Part shown: in pieces, positions 1-7,824 of the stretch
Layout of the letters: each line of letters opens with the position of its first letter
Position numbering within the stretch: position 1 is the first letter of the stretch
Position numbers and translations under genes: made by a program
The notes under the pieces: model-generated
The model's database searches: none
The model's input: only the letters and a program-made list of their open reading frames with translations
What the model was told of the DNA's origin: nothing
Origin: SYAN01 sp964406345
GTDB lineage: Bacteria; Actinomycetota; Actinomycetes; Nanopelagicales; Nanopelagicaceae
DNA: 64,000 nucleotides
NCBI GenBank assembly: GCA_964406345.1
Contig: CAYORK010000002.1
Coordinates: 27,044 to 91,043 of the forward strand
Reading direction: 5' to 3'

Positions 1-87
1 CAAGGTGGTGGAGTTGCCATCGATAAGGTGAATGACGCGTTGTCGGCCATGCGCCAAGAACTCAAGAAGTCGATCACAGGATCATGA
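1..87 (+). CDS. alaS: Alanyl-tRNA synthetase, C-terminal end (partial)
   Basis: These are the last 28 codons of a gene that begins outside the window. The peptide opens QGGGVAIDKVNDALSAM, which resembles the glycine-rich AQGGG...KV..AL tail of the DHHA1/C-Ala domain of alanyl-tRNA synthetase. The stop codon overlaps the start of ruvX (ATGA). The call rests on this short tail and on the common order alaS-ruvX-mltG-aroE in actinobacteria. The catalytic and editing domains cannot be assessed. Confidence 0.75.
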   Translation, partial: QGGGVAIDKVNDALSAMRQELKKSITGS

Positions 88-548
88 TGGAGATTCCCCC
101 TTCATCGCTTCAGAAGGGGAGGCGACTTGCGCTCGACTTCGGTCTCTCGAGGATTGGGGTCGCAGTGAGTGATCCCGACGGTGCATTTGCTTTCCCTACG
201 ACAGTGATCGATGCCCAATCCTGGGAGTCCGATCTCGCCAGAGTCGTTGAGGAGTACGAGCCCGTCATCATCTACATCGGTTATCCCATCAACCTCTCCG
301 GGGACGCTGGGAGTTCAGCCCGCCTGGCGCGAGAGTTCGCCATCGAAGTCGCATCGATACATCCGATTCCCATCCGATTAGTCGATGAAAGGCTCACAAC
401 AAAGAGCGCGATCAGCGAAATGCGTGCCAGCGGTAAGAGCGAGAGAGAAGGCAGGAGTGATGTTGATTCTGTGGCGGCAACTCTCCTCCTCGAAGGAGTC
501 CTCTTGACTGAGAGAAACACCTTGAGATACGCCGGAAGTGAGCTCTAG
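84..548 (+). CDS. ruvX: RuvX/YqgF-family Holliday junction resolvase-like nuclease
   Basis: This 154-residue protein has the RNase H-like fold signature of the YqgF family. An early strand carries the first acidic residue (LALDFGLSRIGVAVSD, about residues 16-31), and a later VDERLTT motif sits near residue 100. Family members act in 16S rRNA 5'-end maturation and/or as pre-16S nuclease or resolvase. The start codon overlaps the alaS stop, and an ATG one codon later is equally possible. Full family length with no defects seen. Confidence 0.9.
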   Translation: MMEIPPSSLQKGRRLALDFGLSRIGVAVSDPDGAFAFPTTVIDAQSWESDLARVVEEYEPVIIYIGYPINLSGDAGSSARLAREFAIEVASIHPIPIRLVDERLTTKSAISEMRASGKSEREGRSDVDSVAATLLLEGVLLTERNTLRYAGSEL

Positions 549-552
549 CTCC

Positions 553-1587
553 ATGCTCAACGAATTGAGAGATCGATCAAATCAAAGGGTTCTAGCTGTC
601 GTTACTCTCTTGCTTATCGTCGTCACCTTAGGAATTCGAGAGTTTGCGAATCGCCCACAAGAATTCTTGGACTTCAAAGCCGGAGAGAGTCAAGAGAGCA
701 CCGAGATCATCGTTGAAGAGGGTGATACTGGAGAAGAGATAGCAAGGAAGCTCGACAAGGCAGGAGTAATCGCCTCCTGGCAGGTCTTCTTTCAGTTGGC
801 GATCAACGATCCAAGAGCGCAGCGAATCGCACCTGGCAGTTACATCATCGATACGCGGATACCTGCGACGGAGGCGATGAACCAGCTTTTGGATCCGAAA
901 CGCATCCAGGGGTTGGTCGCATTACGTGATGGTGTCCGTTTGCAGGAGGTACAAGATCTCTTGGTAACCCTCGGATATGCGAACGTTCGGGAAGTTCTTG
1001 AAACCACGCCGGCGCCAGAGGGATTCAAGACCAGGTCATTAGAAGGCTATCTCTATCCAGCTCGCTACTCGTTCGAACCGGGGACTAGTACCGAGGAGGT
1101 CGTCAAGGCGATGGTGAGTCGGTTCATCTCTGCCGTTGCGGACCTTGACATTCGCAGGAATGAATTCGATCTCGCCGCAGAGGAGATCGTCACGATCGCT
1201 TCCCTGATCGAAGCGGAAGGTACTCCTGATGTCTTTGCAAAGGTCTCGAGGGTGATACATAACCGCCTGAAGTTGGGTATGGCGCTTCAATTGGATTCGA
1301 CAATTCATTATCTCCAGGGGTCGCGTGGCGAGATTTCTCTCACCCTTGATGAGACGAAGGTGAACAGCCCATACAACACCTATCGATCGCGAGGTCTTCC
1401 ACCTGGACCAATCGGCTCTCCGACTCGGGCTGCAATAGAGGCAGCTTTGAAACCGGAGAAAGGGAATTGGACATACTTCATCACAGTCGCGCCTCTGGAG
1501 ACTCGTTTTACGAATTCGTATGACGAGTTTTTGGAGTGGAAACGTCTCTATCGCGAGAACTATCGCAAGGGTCTATTCGATGATTAG
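553..1587 (+). CDS. mltG: Endolytic murein transglycosylase MltG
   Basis: The protein is 344 residues from ATG 553. A GTG at 538 overlapping the ruvX stop would add five residues. One membrane segment near residues 17-33 (VLAVVTLLLIVVTLGI) anchors it with the catalytic domain outside. A LysM-like part (VEEGDTGEEIARKL) precedes the YceG/MltG domain, whose SLIEAEG motif near residue 220 holds the catalytic Glu. It ends with the family-typical LPPGPIGSP and YFI segments. MltG cleaves nascent peptidoglycan glycan strands and sets their length. Its last codons overlap aroE. Confidence 0.92.
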   Translation: MLNELRDRSNQRVLAVVTLLLIVVTLGIREFANRPQEFLDFKAGESQESTEIIVEEGDTGEEIARKLDKAGVIASWQVFFQLAINDPRAQRIAPGSYIIDTRIPATEAMNQLLDPKRIQGLVALRDGVRLQEVQDLLVTLGYANVREVLETTPAPEGFKTRSLEGYLYPARYSFEPGTSTEEVVKAMVSRFISAVADLDIRRNEFDLAAEEIVTIASLIEAEGTPDVFAKVSRVIHNRLKLGMALQLDSTIHYLQGSRGEISLTLDETKVNSPYNTYRSRGLPPGPIGSPTRAAIEAALKPEKGNWTYFITVAPLETRFTNSYDEFLEWKRLYRENYRKGLFDD

Positions 1588-2392
1588 AGCTGCGGTGCTT
1601 GGTAAGCCAATCGAACACTCACTTTCACCGCTCGTTCATGGCCTGATCTACACCGAGCTAGGCATCGATCATGACTATCGTCGCTATGAGATGGATGAGC
1701 ACCAAGCTGGCGATCTAATCCGCACTGCATTCGCGCGAGGGGATGAGAAGTGGAATGGATTCTCGCTAACCATGCCACTCAAGGAAGTGGGTTTTTCGCT
1801 TGAGCTGCCGATAGATGTCGCTGCTCAAGCGGCTCGATCCATCAACACCATCACACCTTCCGGGTCCTTCAATACAGACATTCCGGGTTTGGTACGGGTA
1901 ATGAAGACTGAAGGAATCGAAGTGGAGTCGGTTGTCATCTTGGGTAACGGCGCGACGGCACGGTCCACTCTCATCGCGCTTGATTCCTTCGCGACAACCA
2001 AGTCGGTCACTCTTTTTCGTCGCAGTGAAGGGCGGGATCATCTCCTGCCGAAGTCGGAAAGATTTACTGCTCAGATAAGGAACCTTGCTGACTTCTCCAA
2101 GGAATCGCTTAGGGAAGGGGACCTTGTCGTTTCAACTCTCCCCGCGACAAGTCAGAGAGTGGTCGCGTCGGGATTTGTTGATTTCAGGGGAACCTTGGTC
2201 GATTTTTCATATGCTCCCTGGCCTTCGGTCCTAGCCGAGATCGTTTCAGCAAGGGTGATTTCGGGATTGCCGATATTGGTCTCGCAGGCGGTTGATCAAG
2301 CAGCACTCTTTAGTGGGCTGGATTTCGATCGTGACGAGATGTATCGGAAGGTCTTGTTGTCCACAGTTCGGAGCACCGAAGTTATTCGATAG
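1580..2392 (+). CDS. aroE: Shikimate dehydrogenase
   Basis: The 270-residue product reduces 3-dehydroshikimate to shikimate in chorismate synthesis. It shows the substrate-binding SLSPLVH motif near the N terminus, FSLTMPLKE with the catalytic Lys (NVT in many homologues, so slightly divergent), NTITP and NTDIPG, and a Rossmann segment VILGNGATARS. The ATG at 1580 overlaps the mltG end by 8 bases and is preferred because residues from MIRAAVLGKP match the usual N terminus. It starts the aroE-pilD-aroC-aroK-aroB-aroQ run. Confidence 0.9.
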   Translation: MIRAAVLGKPIEHSLSPLVHGLIYTELGIDHDYRRYEMDEHQAGDLIRTAFARGDEKWNGFSLTMPLKEVGFSLELPIDVAAQAARSINTITPSGSFNTDIPGLVRVMKTEGIEVESVVILGNGATARSTLIALDSFATTKSVTLFRRSEGRDHLLPKSERFTAQIRNLADFSKESLREGDLVVSTLPATSQRVVASGFVDFRGTLVDFSYAPWPSVLAEIVSARVISGLPILVSQAVDQAALFSGLDFDRDEMYRKVLLSTVRSTEVIR

Positions 2393-2414
2393 GTGGAAAC
2401 CGTATCGTCAGTCC

Positions 2415-2843
2415 ATGTCGTTTCATCTCGTCCTAGGACTTCTTGTTCTCACTGTAGCTAGTGTCACTGATATCAAGGAGCGACGGATCCCCAATCGTCT
2501 CCTGGCGGTGGCTTGCCTCCTACATCTTCTTGTGGCGATTATCGCGGAACGACTGATTGTGGATTGGTTTCCATTTTTACTCTACGTGACGATCATCGCC
2601 GCACTCCTTTCCGGTCGTCGCTTTAGAAGTGTCCTTATCACCTCGATAGGCATGGGGGATCTCAAGTTGATCGGCTACCTTTTCCTCTTCGTAATGCCTC
2701 ATGTAGATCTTCTTCACTGGTTCATCGGATTGTCGATCGCCTCAACGGTTACTATCGCAGTTTTGTATCTACGCGGACGGGAGCGAAAGAGCATCCCATT
2801 CGCTCCTCTCATCCTCCTTGGCACGATCGGTTCGCTTTCTTGA
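2415..2843 (+). CDS. Prepilin peptidase (A24 family), short form
   Basis: This is a 142-residue membrane protein with about four hydrophobic segments. It carries the two aspartate motifs of type IV prepilin peptidases: VTDIKERRIPN near residue 17 and GMGDLKL (GxGD) near residue 80. It lacks the N-terminal cytoplasmic methylase domain of classical PilD, as is common in actinobacteria. A peptidase of this type between aroE and aroC is a known actinobacterial arrangement (Rv2551c in M. tuberculosis). No pilin gene is visible in the window, so its substrate is unknown. The start is ATG 2415. Confidence 0.8.
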   Translation: MSFHLVLGLLVLTVASVTDIKERRIPNRLLAVACLLHLLVAIIAERLIVDWFPFLLYVTIIAALLSGRRFRSVLITSIGMGDLKLIGYLFLFVMPHVDLLHWFIGLSIASTVTIAVLYLRGRERKSIPFAPLILLGTIGSLS

Positions 2844-2903
2844 AGTGCTACCTTGACAACCAAATACTCCGCGCGGGTCCCTACTCTGTGGGAGAATTCG
2901 CTC

Positions 2904-4079
2904 ATGCGTTGGTTGACTGCAGGCGAATCCCATGGTCCGGCTCTTACCGGAATCATTGAAGGGATTCCTGCTGGGGTTCCACTTACGACCAGAGATATCC
3001 AGAATGAACTCGGTCGCCGAAGGCTGGGATTTGGACGCGGTGCGCGTCAGAAATTCGAGGAGGATCAAGTCACCATCAAGGGCGGAGTTCGTCACGGCCT
3101 GACGCAGGGTGGTCCTATCGCAATTGAGATCGCGAACAGTGAGTGGCCCAAGTGGGAGAAGGTGATGGCTTCTGACCCAGTTGATTCGCAAGAACTTCAA
3201 GGGCTTGCTCGTAATGAACCATTGTCACGTCCTCGTCCCGGACATGCAGATCTCGTCGGTATGCAGAAGTACAACTTCACTGATGCCAGACCGATCTTGG
3301 AGCGCGCAAGCGCCCGGGAGACTGCGATGAGAGTGGCGCTTGCCGTGGTGGCTCGGAGGCTTCTCAAAGAAGTTGCTGGCACAGAGATCTTCAGCCACGT
3401 GGTGGCGATCGGCAAAGTTGAGGCCGGCGAGCGAACACCTCCAAGTTTCAAGGATCAAGGTTCCATTGATGAGAGCCCAGTGAGGGCTGCTTGGCCCGAC
3501 CTCTCGGCGTTGATGGTTGCTGAGATTGAAGAGGCGCACCGCGAGGGAGACACTCTCGGCGGCATCTTTGAAGTCATTGTCGAAGGATGTCCAATCGGTC
3601 TCGGATCACACGTTCATTGGGATCGTCGAATTGATTCCAGACTGGCAGCAGCAATCATGGGTATCCAAGCAATCAAGGGTGTTGAGATCGGTGATGGATT
3701 CGAGTCGGCATCGCGGCGGGGAAGTTCCGCACACGATGAGATCGAAAGGCGCGAGGGATCGATCATTCGTACAAGCAACAGATCCGGCGGCACTGAAGGT
3801 GGCATGACCACGGGCGAAAGATTGCGAGTTCGAGGAGCGATGAAGCCCATTTCGACAGTTCCGAAGGCTCTTTCCACCATCGATGTGACCACGGGAGAGA
3901 GTGCAAAGGCAATAAATCAGCGCTCTGACGTTTGTGCGGTTCCTGCAGCTGGTGTCATCGGCGAAGCGATGGTGGCGCTGGTGCTAGCAGGAGCACTCCT
4001 TGAGAAATTCGGTGGCGATCACATCACCGAGACGAAGAGAAACTTCCGCGCTTTCATGGAGAACATCTCGGTCCAATGA
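2904..4079 (+). CDS. aroC: Chorismate synthase
   Basis: The 391-residue enzyme converts EPSP to chorismate with reduced FMN. The diagnostic N terminus RWLTAGESHGPAL begins at ATG 2904, preceded by a GGGAG ribosome-binding sequence. Later conserved blocks include RRLGFGRGARQKFE, RPRPGHADL, DARPILERASARETA, and the RRGSSAHDEI and RSGGTEGGMTTG region. Its stop overlaps aroK. A 60-base gap separates it from the upstream peptidase. A TTGACA lies at 2853-2858, but no convincing -10 follows at normal spacing. Confidence 0.95.
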   Translation: MRWLTAGESHGPALTGIIEGIPAGVPLTTRDIQNELGRRRLGFGRGARQKFEEDQVTIKGGVRHGLTQGGPIAIEIANSEWPKWEKVMASDPVDSQELQGLARNEPLSRPRPGHADLVGMQKYNFTDARPILERASARETAMRVALAVVARRLLKEVAGTEIFSHVVAIGKVEAGERTPPSFKDQGSIDESPVRAAWPDLSALMVAEIEEAHREGDTLGGIFEVIVEGCPIGLGSHVHWDRRIDSRLAAAIMGIQAIKGVEIGDGFESASRRGSSAHDEIERREGSIIRTSNRSGGTEGGMTTGERLRVRGAMKPISTVPKALSTIDVTTGESAKAINQRSDVCAVPAAGVIGEAMVALVLAGALLEKFGGDHITETKRNFRAFMENISVQ

Positions 4080-4612
4080 TGGTAAGCACCGATGTTCCGC
4101 AGCGTATTGTCTTGATTGGTCCGCCTGGTGCGGGAAAGAGCACGGTAGGGGAGCTTCTCGCTCAAGAGCTGGGAGTGAACTTCACCGATACCGATCGAGA
4201 GATCGAAATGCAGAGCGGCAAAAGCATCTCCGAGATCTTCGTTGAGGATGGAGAGGCGCAATTTCGAAAGGTTGAGGAAGAAGTTGTTCTTCACTCTCTG
4301 GCAGAGAAGTCTGGGGTCATCGCCCTAGGTGGCGGTGCAGTCATGAGCGAAATGGTTGAGAGAGAGATAGGCCGCCTGAAGAGCACTGGGTGTTGTGAAG
4401 TTCTATTTCTCGATGTGACGATTGCCTATGCCGCGCCGAGAGTTGGGTTCAATAGAGAGCGACCCCTGTTGTTGGTCAATCCGCGGGCAAGTTGGCAGGA
4501 GTTGATGAATAAGCGAAGACCCATCTACTCACGACTTGCAACACGGACGGTTGATGCAAACGAAGATACGCCCGATCAGGTAGTAGCCAAGATTCGCTCG
4601 GAGTGGAGGTAG
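4076..4612 (+). CDS. aroK: Shikimate kinase
   Basis: The 178-residue protein phosphorylates shikimate at the 3-OH using ATP. It has a P-loop GPPGAGKST near residues 15-23, the shikimate-binding DTDREIE motif, and ALGGGAV near residue 80. The LID region carries RERPLL. The ATG at 4076 overlaps the aroC stop (ATGATG, so 4079 is also possible). The last bases overlap aroB. Full family length. Confidence 0.93.
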   Translation: MMVSTDVPQRIVLIGPPGAGKSTVGELLAQELGVNFTDTDREIEMQSGKSISEIFVEDGEAQFRKVEEEVVLHSLAEKSGVIALGGGAVMSEMVEREIGRLKSTGCCEVLFLDVTIAYAAPRVGFNRERPLLLVNPRASWQELMNKRRPIYSRLATRTVDANEDTPDQVVAKIRSEWR

Positions 4613-5664
4613 AGATGCCCCACGGAGACGTGATTTTCACCGAGTCCATTGCGGAAGAGATTGGTCGCTTTGCATCCGGACGCCCAATCGTTGCTATCTC
4701 GTCACAGCAGATAAATGGATATGTGAACTTGGAAGAGCTTCTTCGGGGATCCCTGAGCGGTGTGCAGGTGATCTATCTTCCCGATGGAGAGGCCCAGAAG
4801 TCCTTCGTCCACTTCGAAGAGGTATTGGATCGACTGGCCGAGATCAGCTTTCCTCGAGATGGAGTCATCGTTGGCGTGGGCGGTGGGGCTACAACGGATC
4901 TTGCTGGTTTCGTGGCTGCGAGTTGGATGCGGGGCGTCGATTGGTTTGCAGTACCAACAACTATGGCCGGAATGCTCGATGCAGCAATTGGTGGGAAGAC
5001 TGCCATCAACACTTCAAAAGGCAAGAATCTAGTCGGAGCTTTCCATTTACCGGTAGCGACCGTGATTGACCAGAGATTCTTGAGAAGTCTGGGTCGTCGG
5101 GACCTCTCGGCCGGTATCGCAGAGGCCATCAAGTGCGGCTTCATCGCGGACTCAAAGATCCTCGAACTCCTTGAAGAAGTGACCGAACTTGATCTCGCGG
5201 ACGCAGCTCATTCTTCATCTTTGAACGAAGTCATAAGGAGGAGTGTCACTGTCAAAACTGGGGTCGTTGCCCGAGATCTTCGCGAAGGAGGTGAGCGCGC
5301 CCACCTCAATTACGGCCACACTCTCGGTCATGCGATTGAAGTCGATGAGCGATTCCAGATTCGCCATGGTGAAGCGGTTGCCATCGGCATGGTTTTCGCG
5401 GCCGAATTGAGTCATCAGATCAATGGTCTCGATCCCAATCTCGTCGATCGCCATCGGGAGCTCTTGCGGAAGTTCTCATTACCCACGTCTTACAAGGCTG
5501 GTTCGTTCGATTCGCTCCTTCACATCATGGAGCGTGACAAGAAGGTCAAGGAGGGCAAACTGCGTTTCGTAACCTTGCAGGGATTGGGAGAACCTGTGTT
5601 GAGTGGAGATGTGGCAATTGACACAGCCCGAGATGTCTTCGACCGATGCGTGGCAACTGCGTAG
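4603..5664 (+). CDS. aroB: 3-dehydroquinate synthase
   Basis: The 353-residue enzyme converts DAHP to 3-dehydroquinate with NAD and a divalent metal. Visible family motifs are DGEAQKS, GVGGGATTDLAGFVAASWMRG, PTTMAGMLDAAIGGKTAIN and LNYGHTLGHAIE, the last contributing metal-binding His. GTG 4603 is chosen because the VEVEMPHGDVIF segment fits the first strand. ATG 4615 follows GGAGG by four bases and is a credible alternative. Either start overlaps or abuts the aroK stop. Confidence 0.93.
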   Translation: MEVEMPHGDVIFTESIAEEIGRFASGRPIVAISSQQINGYVNLEELLRGSLSGVQVIYLPDGEAQKSFVHFEEVLDRLAEISFPRDGVIVGVGGGATTDLAGFVAASWMRGVDWFAVPTTMAGMLDAAIGGKTAINTSKGKNLVGAFHLPVATVIDQRFLRSLGRRDLSAGIAEAIKCGFIADSKILELLEEVTELDLADAAHSSSLNEVIRRSVTVKTGVVARDLREGGERAHLNYGHTLGHAIEVDERFQIRHGEAVAIGMVFAAELSHQINGLDPNLVDRHRELLRKFSLPTSYKAGSFDSLLHIMERDKKVKEGKLRFVTLQGLGEPVLSGDVAIDTARDVFDRCVATA

Positions 5665-5675
5665 GATGTGAAGTG

Positions 5676-6110
5676 ATGAAAAACATCTTGATCCTCAATG
5701 GGCCGAATCTCGGCAAACTTGGTTCGCGTGAGCACAAGTTCTATGGTGAACTCGATTATGGCCAACTCTGCGATTTCATCACTTCACATGCGAGGAATAT
5801 GGGGATCGCACCTGACATCCGACAAAGTGATGATGAGGCTGTGCTCATCGGCTGGCTTCATGAAGCGATGGAGAAGTCGCTACCAGTCATCTTCAATCCC
5901 GCCGCGTTCACCCACTATTCAATAGCCCTGCGCGATGCGTGCGCGATGCTCCGTGCGCCTTTGATCGAGGTGCACCTATCGAATCCACTGGCGCGAGAGG
6001 AGTTCCGCCATACCTCGTTCATCAGTGGTGTGGCGACCGGAACCATCGCTGGCTTCAAAGAGGACTCCTACCGGTTGGCTCTCATCGCCATGGACTCTCT
6101 CGTAGAATAG
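5676..6110 (+). CDS. aroQ: Type II 3-dehydroquinate dehydratase
   Basis: The 144-residue small dodecameric dehydratase has the signature ILNGPNLGKLGSRE at the N terminus and the FNPAAFTHYSIALRDA active-site block near residues 75-90. HLSNPLAREEFRHTS near residue 105 supplies the catalytic His. It dehydrates 3-dehydroquinate to 3-dehydroshikimate. It completes the aro run; DAHP synthase and EPSP synthase are not in the window. ATG 5676 matches the family N terminus. Confidence 0.93.
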   Translation: MKNILILNGPNLGKLGSREHKFYGELDYGQLCDFITSHARNMGIAPDIRQSDDEAVLIGWLHEAMEKSLPVIFNPAAFTHYSIALRDACAMLRAPLIEVHLSNPLAREEFRHTSFISGVATGTIAGFKEDSYRLALIAMDSLVE

Positions 6111-6208
6111 GCAACCTCATGGGACGCCCTGTGAGGGTGTCCGCACCGTCTTTGATCGTGCGACAGACCAAGGAACCACCTGCGTAGAACTTGAGGATGG
6201 ATTGAATC

Positions 6209-6766
6209 GTGGCAACGACTAACGACTTGAAGAATGGCATGACCTTGGACATCGACGGTCAACTTTGGACCGTGGTGGAGTTCCAGCATGTGAAACCAGG
6301 CAAGGGCCCTGCCTTCGTTCGCACGAAACTCAAGAATGTCCTCTCCGGCAAGGTGGTCGAGAAGACCTTCAATGCAGGCATCAAAGTGGACGTCGCGATC
6401 CTAGAGCGACGCGAGATGCAATATCTCTACAAGGATGGCGAGGACTTCGTGTTCATGGATTCCTCGAATTACGACCAGATCACCATCCCTGGTGAGACGG
6501 TCGGCGAGAGTGCCAACTACATGTTGGAGAATACAGATGCAGTGGTTGCCATACATGAGGGAAATCCACTCTTCATCGAATTGCCAGCGTCGGTCGCTCT
6601 CGACATCACCTACACGGAGCCAGGTTTACAAGGAGACCGATCCAACGCCGGTTCTAAGCCAGCAACAGTAGAAACTGGAATCACCATTCAAGTCCCACTC
6701 TTCATCAAGCAAGGAGAGAAGGTCCTGGTCGATACTCGCACTGGCGAGTATCTCGGTCGCGCGTAA
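6209..6766 (+). CDS. efp: Translation elongation factor P
   Basis: The 185-residue EF-P starts at GTG 6209, with GAGGA upstream. The KOW-like N domain carries the tip loop KPGKGPAF with Lys near position 32, followed by two OB domains ending in TRTGEYLGRA. EF-P relieves ribosome stalling at polyproline. No modification enzyme gene is nearby. The 98 bases before it hold no recognisable gene. The stop overlaps the nusB start by one base. Confidence 0.95.
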   Translation: MATTNDLKNGMTLDIDGQLWTVVEFQHVKPGKGPAFVRTKLKNVLSGKVVEKTFNAGIKVDVAILERREMQYLYKDGEDFVFMDSSNYDQITIPGETVGESANYMLENTDAVVAIHEGNPLFIELPASVALDITYTEPGLQGDRSNAGSKPATVETGITIQVPLFIKQGEKVLVDTRTGEYLGRA

Positions 6767-7161
6767 TGAGTGCGCGCGCCAAGGCTAGGAAGGCAGCCCT
6801 CGACCTCATCTTCGCAGCTGACCTGAAGGGGCGGCTTCCGAATCCATCCGAATTGGAGTTGATGGAGAGGGAACACCGTGAGTACACGGATCAACTTCTC
6901 GCAGGTGTGAATGAACATCGCGAACGGATCGATACGTTGATCCACACTTATGCAGAGGGTTGGGATAAGGATCGACTGCCGGCGGTAGATCGGAACATCC
7001 TGCGAATCGCCATCTTCGAGATTCTCTGGGGAGAGGTTGATGACTCGGTTGCTATCAGTGAGGCCGTACTCCTGGCTGAGCGACTATCGACTCAGGACTC
7101 CGCACGATTCATCAATGGACTTCTGGCTCGCATTTCTTCGCTTGCAGATACCCTCGCGTAA
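6766..7161 (+). CDS. nusB: Transcription antitermination protein NusB
   Basis: The 131-residue all-helical protein has the NusB pattern ARKAALDLIFAAD, LPAVDRNILRIAIFEIL and AISEAVLLAERLST followed by FINGLLA. It works with NusE (S10) in rRNA antitermination. efp-nusB-pyrR is a classic actinobacterial order. Its ATG shares the final A of the efp stop (TAATG). It is followed by a 135-base leader that regulates the pyr genes. Confidence 0.93.
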   Translation: MSARAKARKAALDLIFAADLKGRLPNPSELELMEREHREYTDQLLAGVNEHRERIDTLIHTYAEGWDKDRLPAVDRNILRIAIFEILWGEVDDSVAISEAVLLAERLSTQDSARFINGLLARISSLADTLA

Positions 7162-7165
7162 TCAC

Positions 7166-7203
7166 GTCGGAGAATTTTTGGTCATCTCATAGACCTTTCC
7201 GAC
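7166..7203 (+). other. Two-tier RNA hairpin between nusB and pyrR
   Basis: GTCGGA (7166-7171) can pair with TCCGAC (7198-7203), and inside it GGTC (7180-7183) pairs with GACC (7192-7195). No U-run follows, so it is not a standard terminator. It could protect the nusB mRNA end or be a leader element. Function unknown. Confidence 0.35.
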
Positions 7204-7243
7204 GGTCCTTTCGGATGAGGTCCCCGCCTGCGATGGGCTGGTA

Positions 7244-7249
7244 TATGCT
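7244..7249 (+). promoter_or_regulatory. Candidate -10 element of the pyr operon
   Basis: TATGCT fits the actinobacterial TANNNT -10 pattern. Transcription would begin about position 7256, at the first bases of the PyrR hairpin. No good -35 is visible, so the assignment is tentative. Confidence 0.4.
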
Positions 7250-7254
7250 TCAGA

Positions 7255-7284
7255 CACCTTTAAGTGCCGTCCCGTGAGGCGGTG
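7255..7284 (+). promoter_or_regulatory. PyrR-binding RNA hairpin next to the pyrR ribosome-binding site
   Basis: CACC (7255-7258) pairs with GGTG (7281-7284) and GCC (7266-7268) pairs with GGC (7278-7280), with a 5'-side internal bulge. The segment GTCCCGTGAGGC (7269-7280) matches the known PyrR loop consensus GUCCNGNGAGGC. The Shine-Dalgarno AAGGAGG (7285-7291) starts on the next base. PyrR-UMP binding would therefore be expected to reduce ribosome access, as described for mycobacteria, rather than act through a terminator. Confidence 0.75.
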
Positions 7285-7296
7285 AAGGAGGCGTCA

Positions 7297-7824
7297 GTGA
7301 CGCGTATCGTTTTATCTCGCGAGGACATCTCTCGCGCTATCCGCCGCATCGCTCATGAGATTTTGGAGCGAAACAAGGGCGCGGAGAATCTTCTTTTGCT
7401 TGGTATCCCAACGAGGGGTGTAACCCTTGCTGAGCGACTCCAGCGTGACATCTCTGAAATCGAAGGTTTCCCTGTCGAAATGGGCTCCATCGACATCACT
7501 CTTCATCGTGATGATCTTCGTCTTCGACCGCCACGTCCGCTGAGTCCGACCAAGATTCCGGTAAGCGGCGTAGAGGGCAAGGATGTCGTTCTGGTCGATG
7601 ATGTCTTTTTCTCTGGGCGCACGATTCGCGCGGCCCTTGATGCCCTGGGTGAGATCGGCCGGCCCGCCACAGTGCAGTTGGCAGTGCTCGTGGATCGCGG
7701 ACATCGTGAGCTGCCCATACGAGCGGACTACGTTGGCAAGAATCTGCCCACTGCCCGCAGTGAGAGCGTGAGAGTCCGCTTGATGCCCCTTGAGGAAGCC
7801 GACGAGGTCGTGATCGAAGGATGA
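7297..7824 (+). CDS. pyrR: Pyrimidine operon regulator / uracil phosphoribosyltransferase
   Basis: The 175-residue protein starts at GTG 7297, five bases after AAGGAGG. It has the phosphoribosyltransferase fold with the PRPP loop VVLVDDVFFSGRTIRAALDAL near residues 92-112 and an early IPTRG motif. PyrR senses UMP and binds the leader RNA of pyr mRNA, and often has weak UPRTase activity. It opens pyrR-pyrB-pyrC-carA-carB-pyrK-pyrD-pyrF. The hairpin just upstream is the likely site of autoregulation. Confidence 0.94.
   Translation: MTRIVLSREDISRAIRRIAHEILERNKGAENLLLLGIPTRGVTLAERLQRDISEIEGFPVEMGSIDITLHRDDLRLRPPRPLSPTKIPVSGVEGKDVVLVDDVFFSGRTIRAALDALGEIGRPATVQLAVLVDRGHRELPIRADYVGKNLPTARSESVRVRLMPLEEADEVVIEG

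Noticed and set aside
2853..2903. Sigma-70 type promoter for aroC from TTGACA at 2853
   Set aside because: The next TANNNT (TACTCT at 2882) is 23 bases away, too far for a normal promoter.
7162..7206. Intrinsic terminator of the efp-nusB transcript
   Set aside because: The stem is interrupted by an internal loop and is not followed by a run of T.
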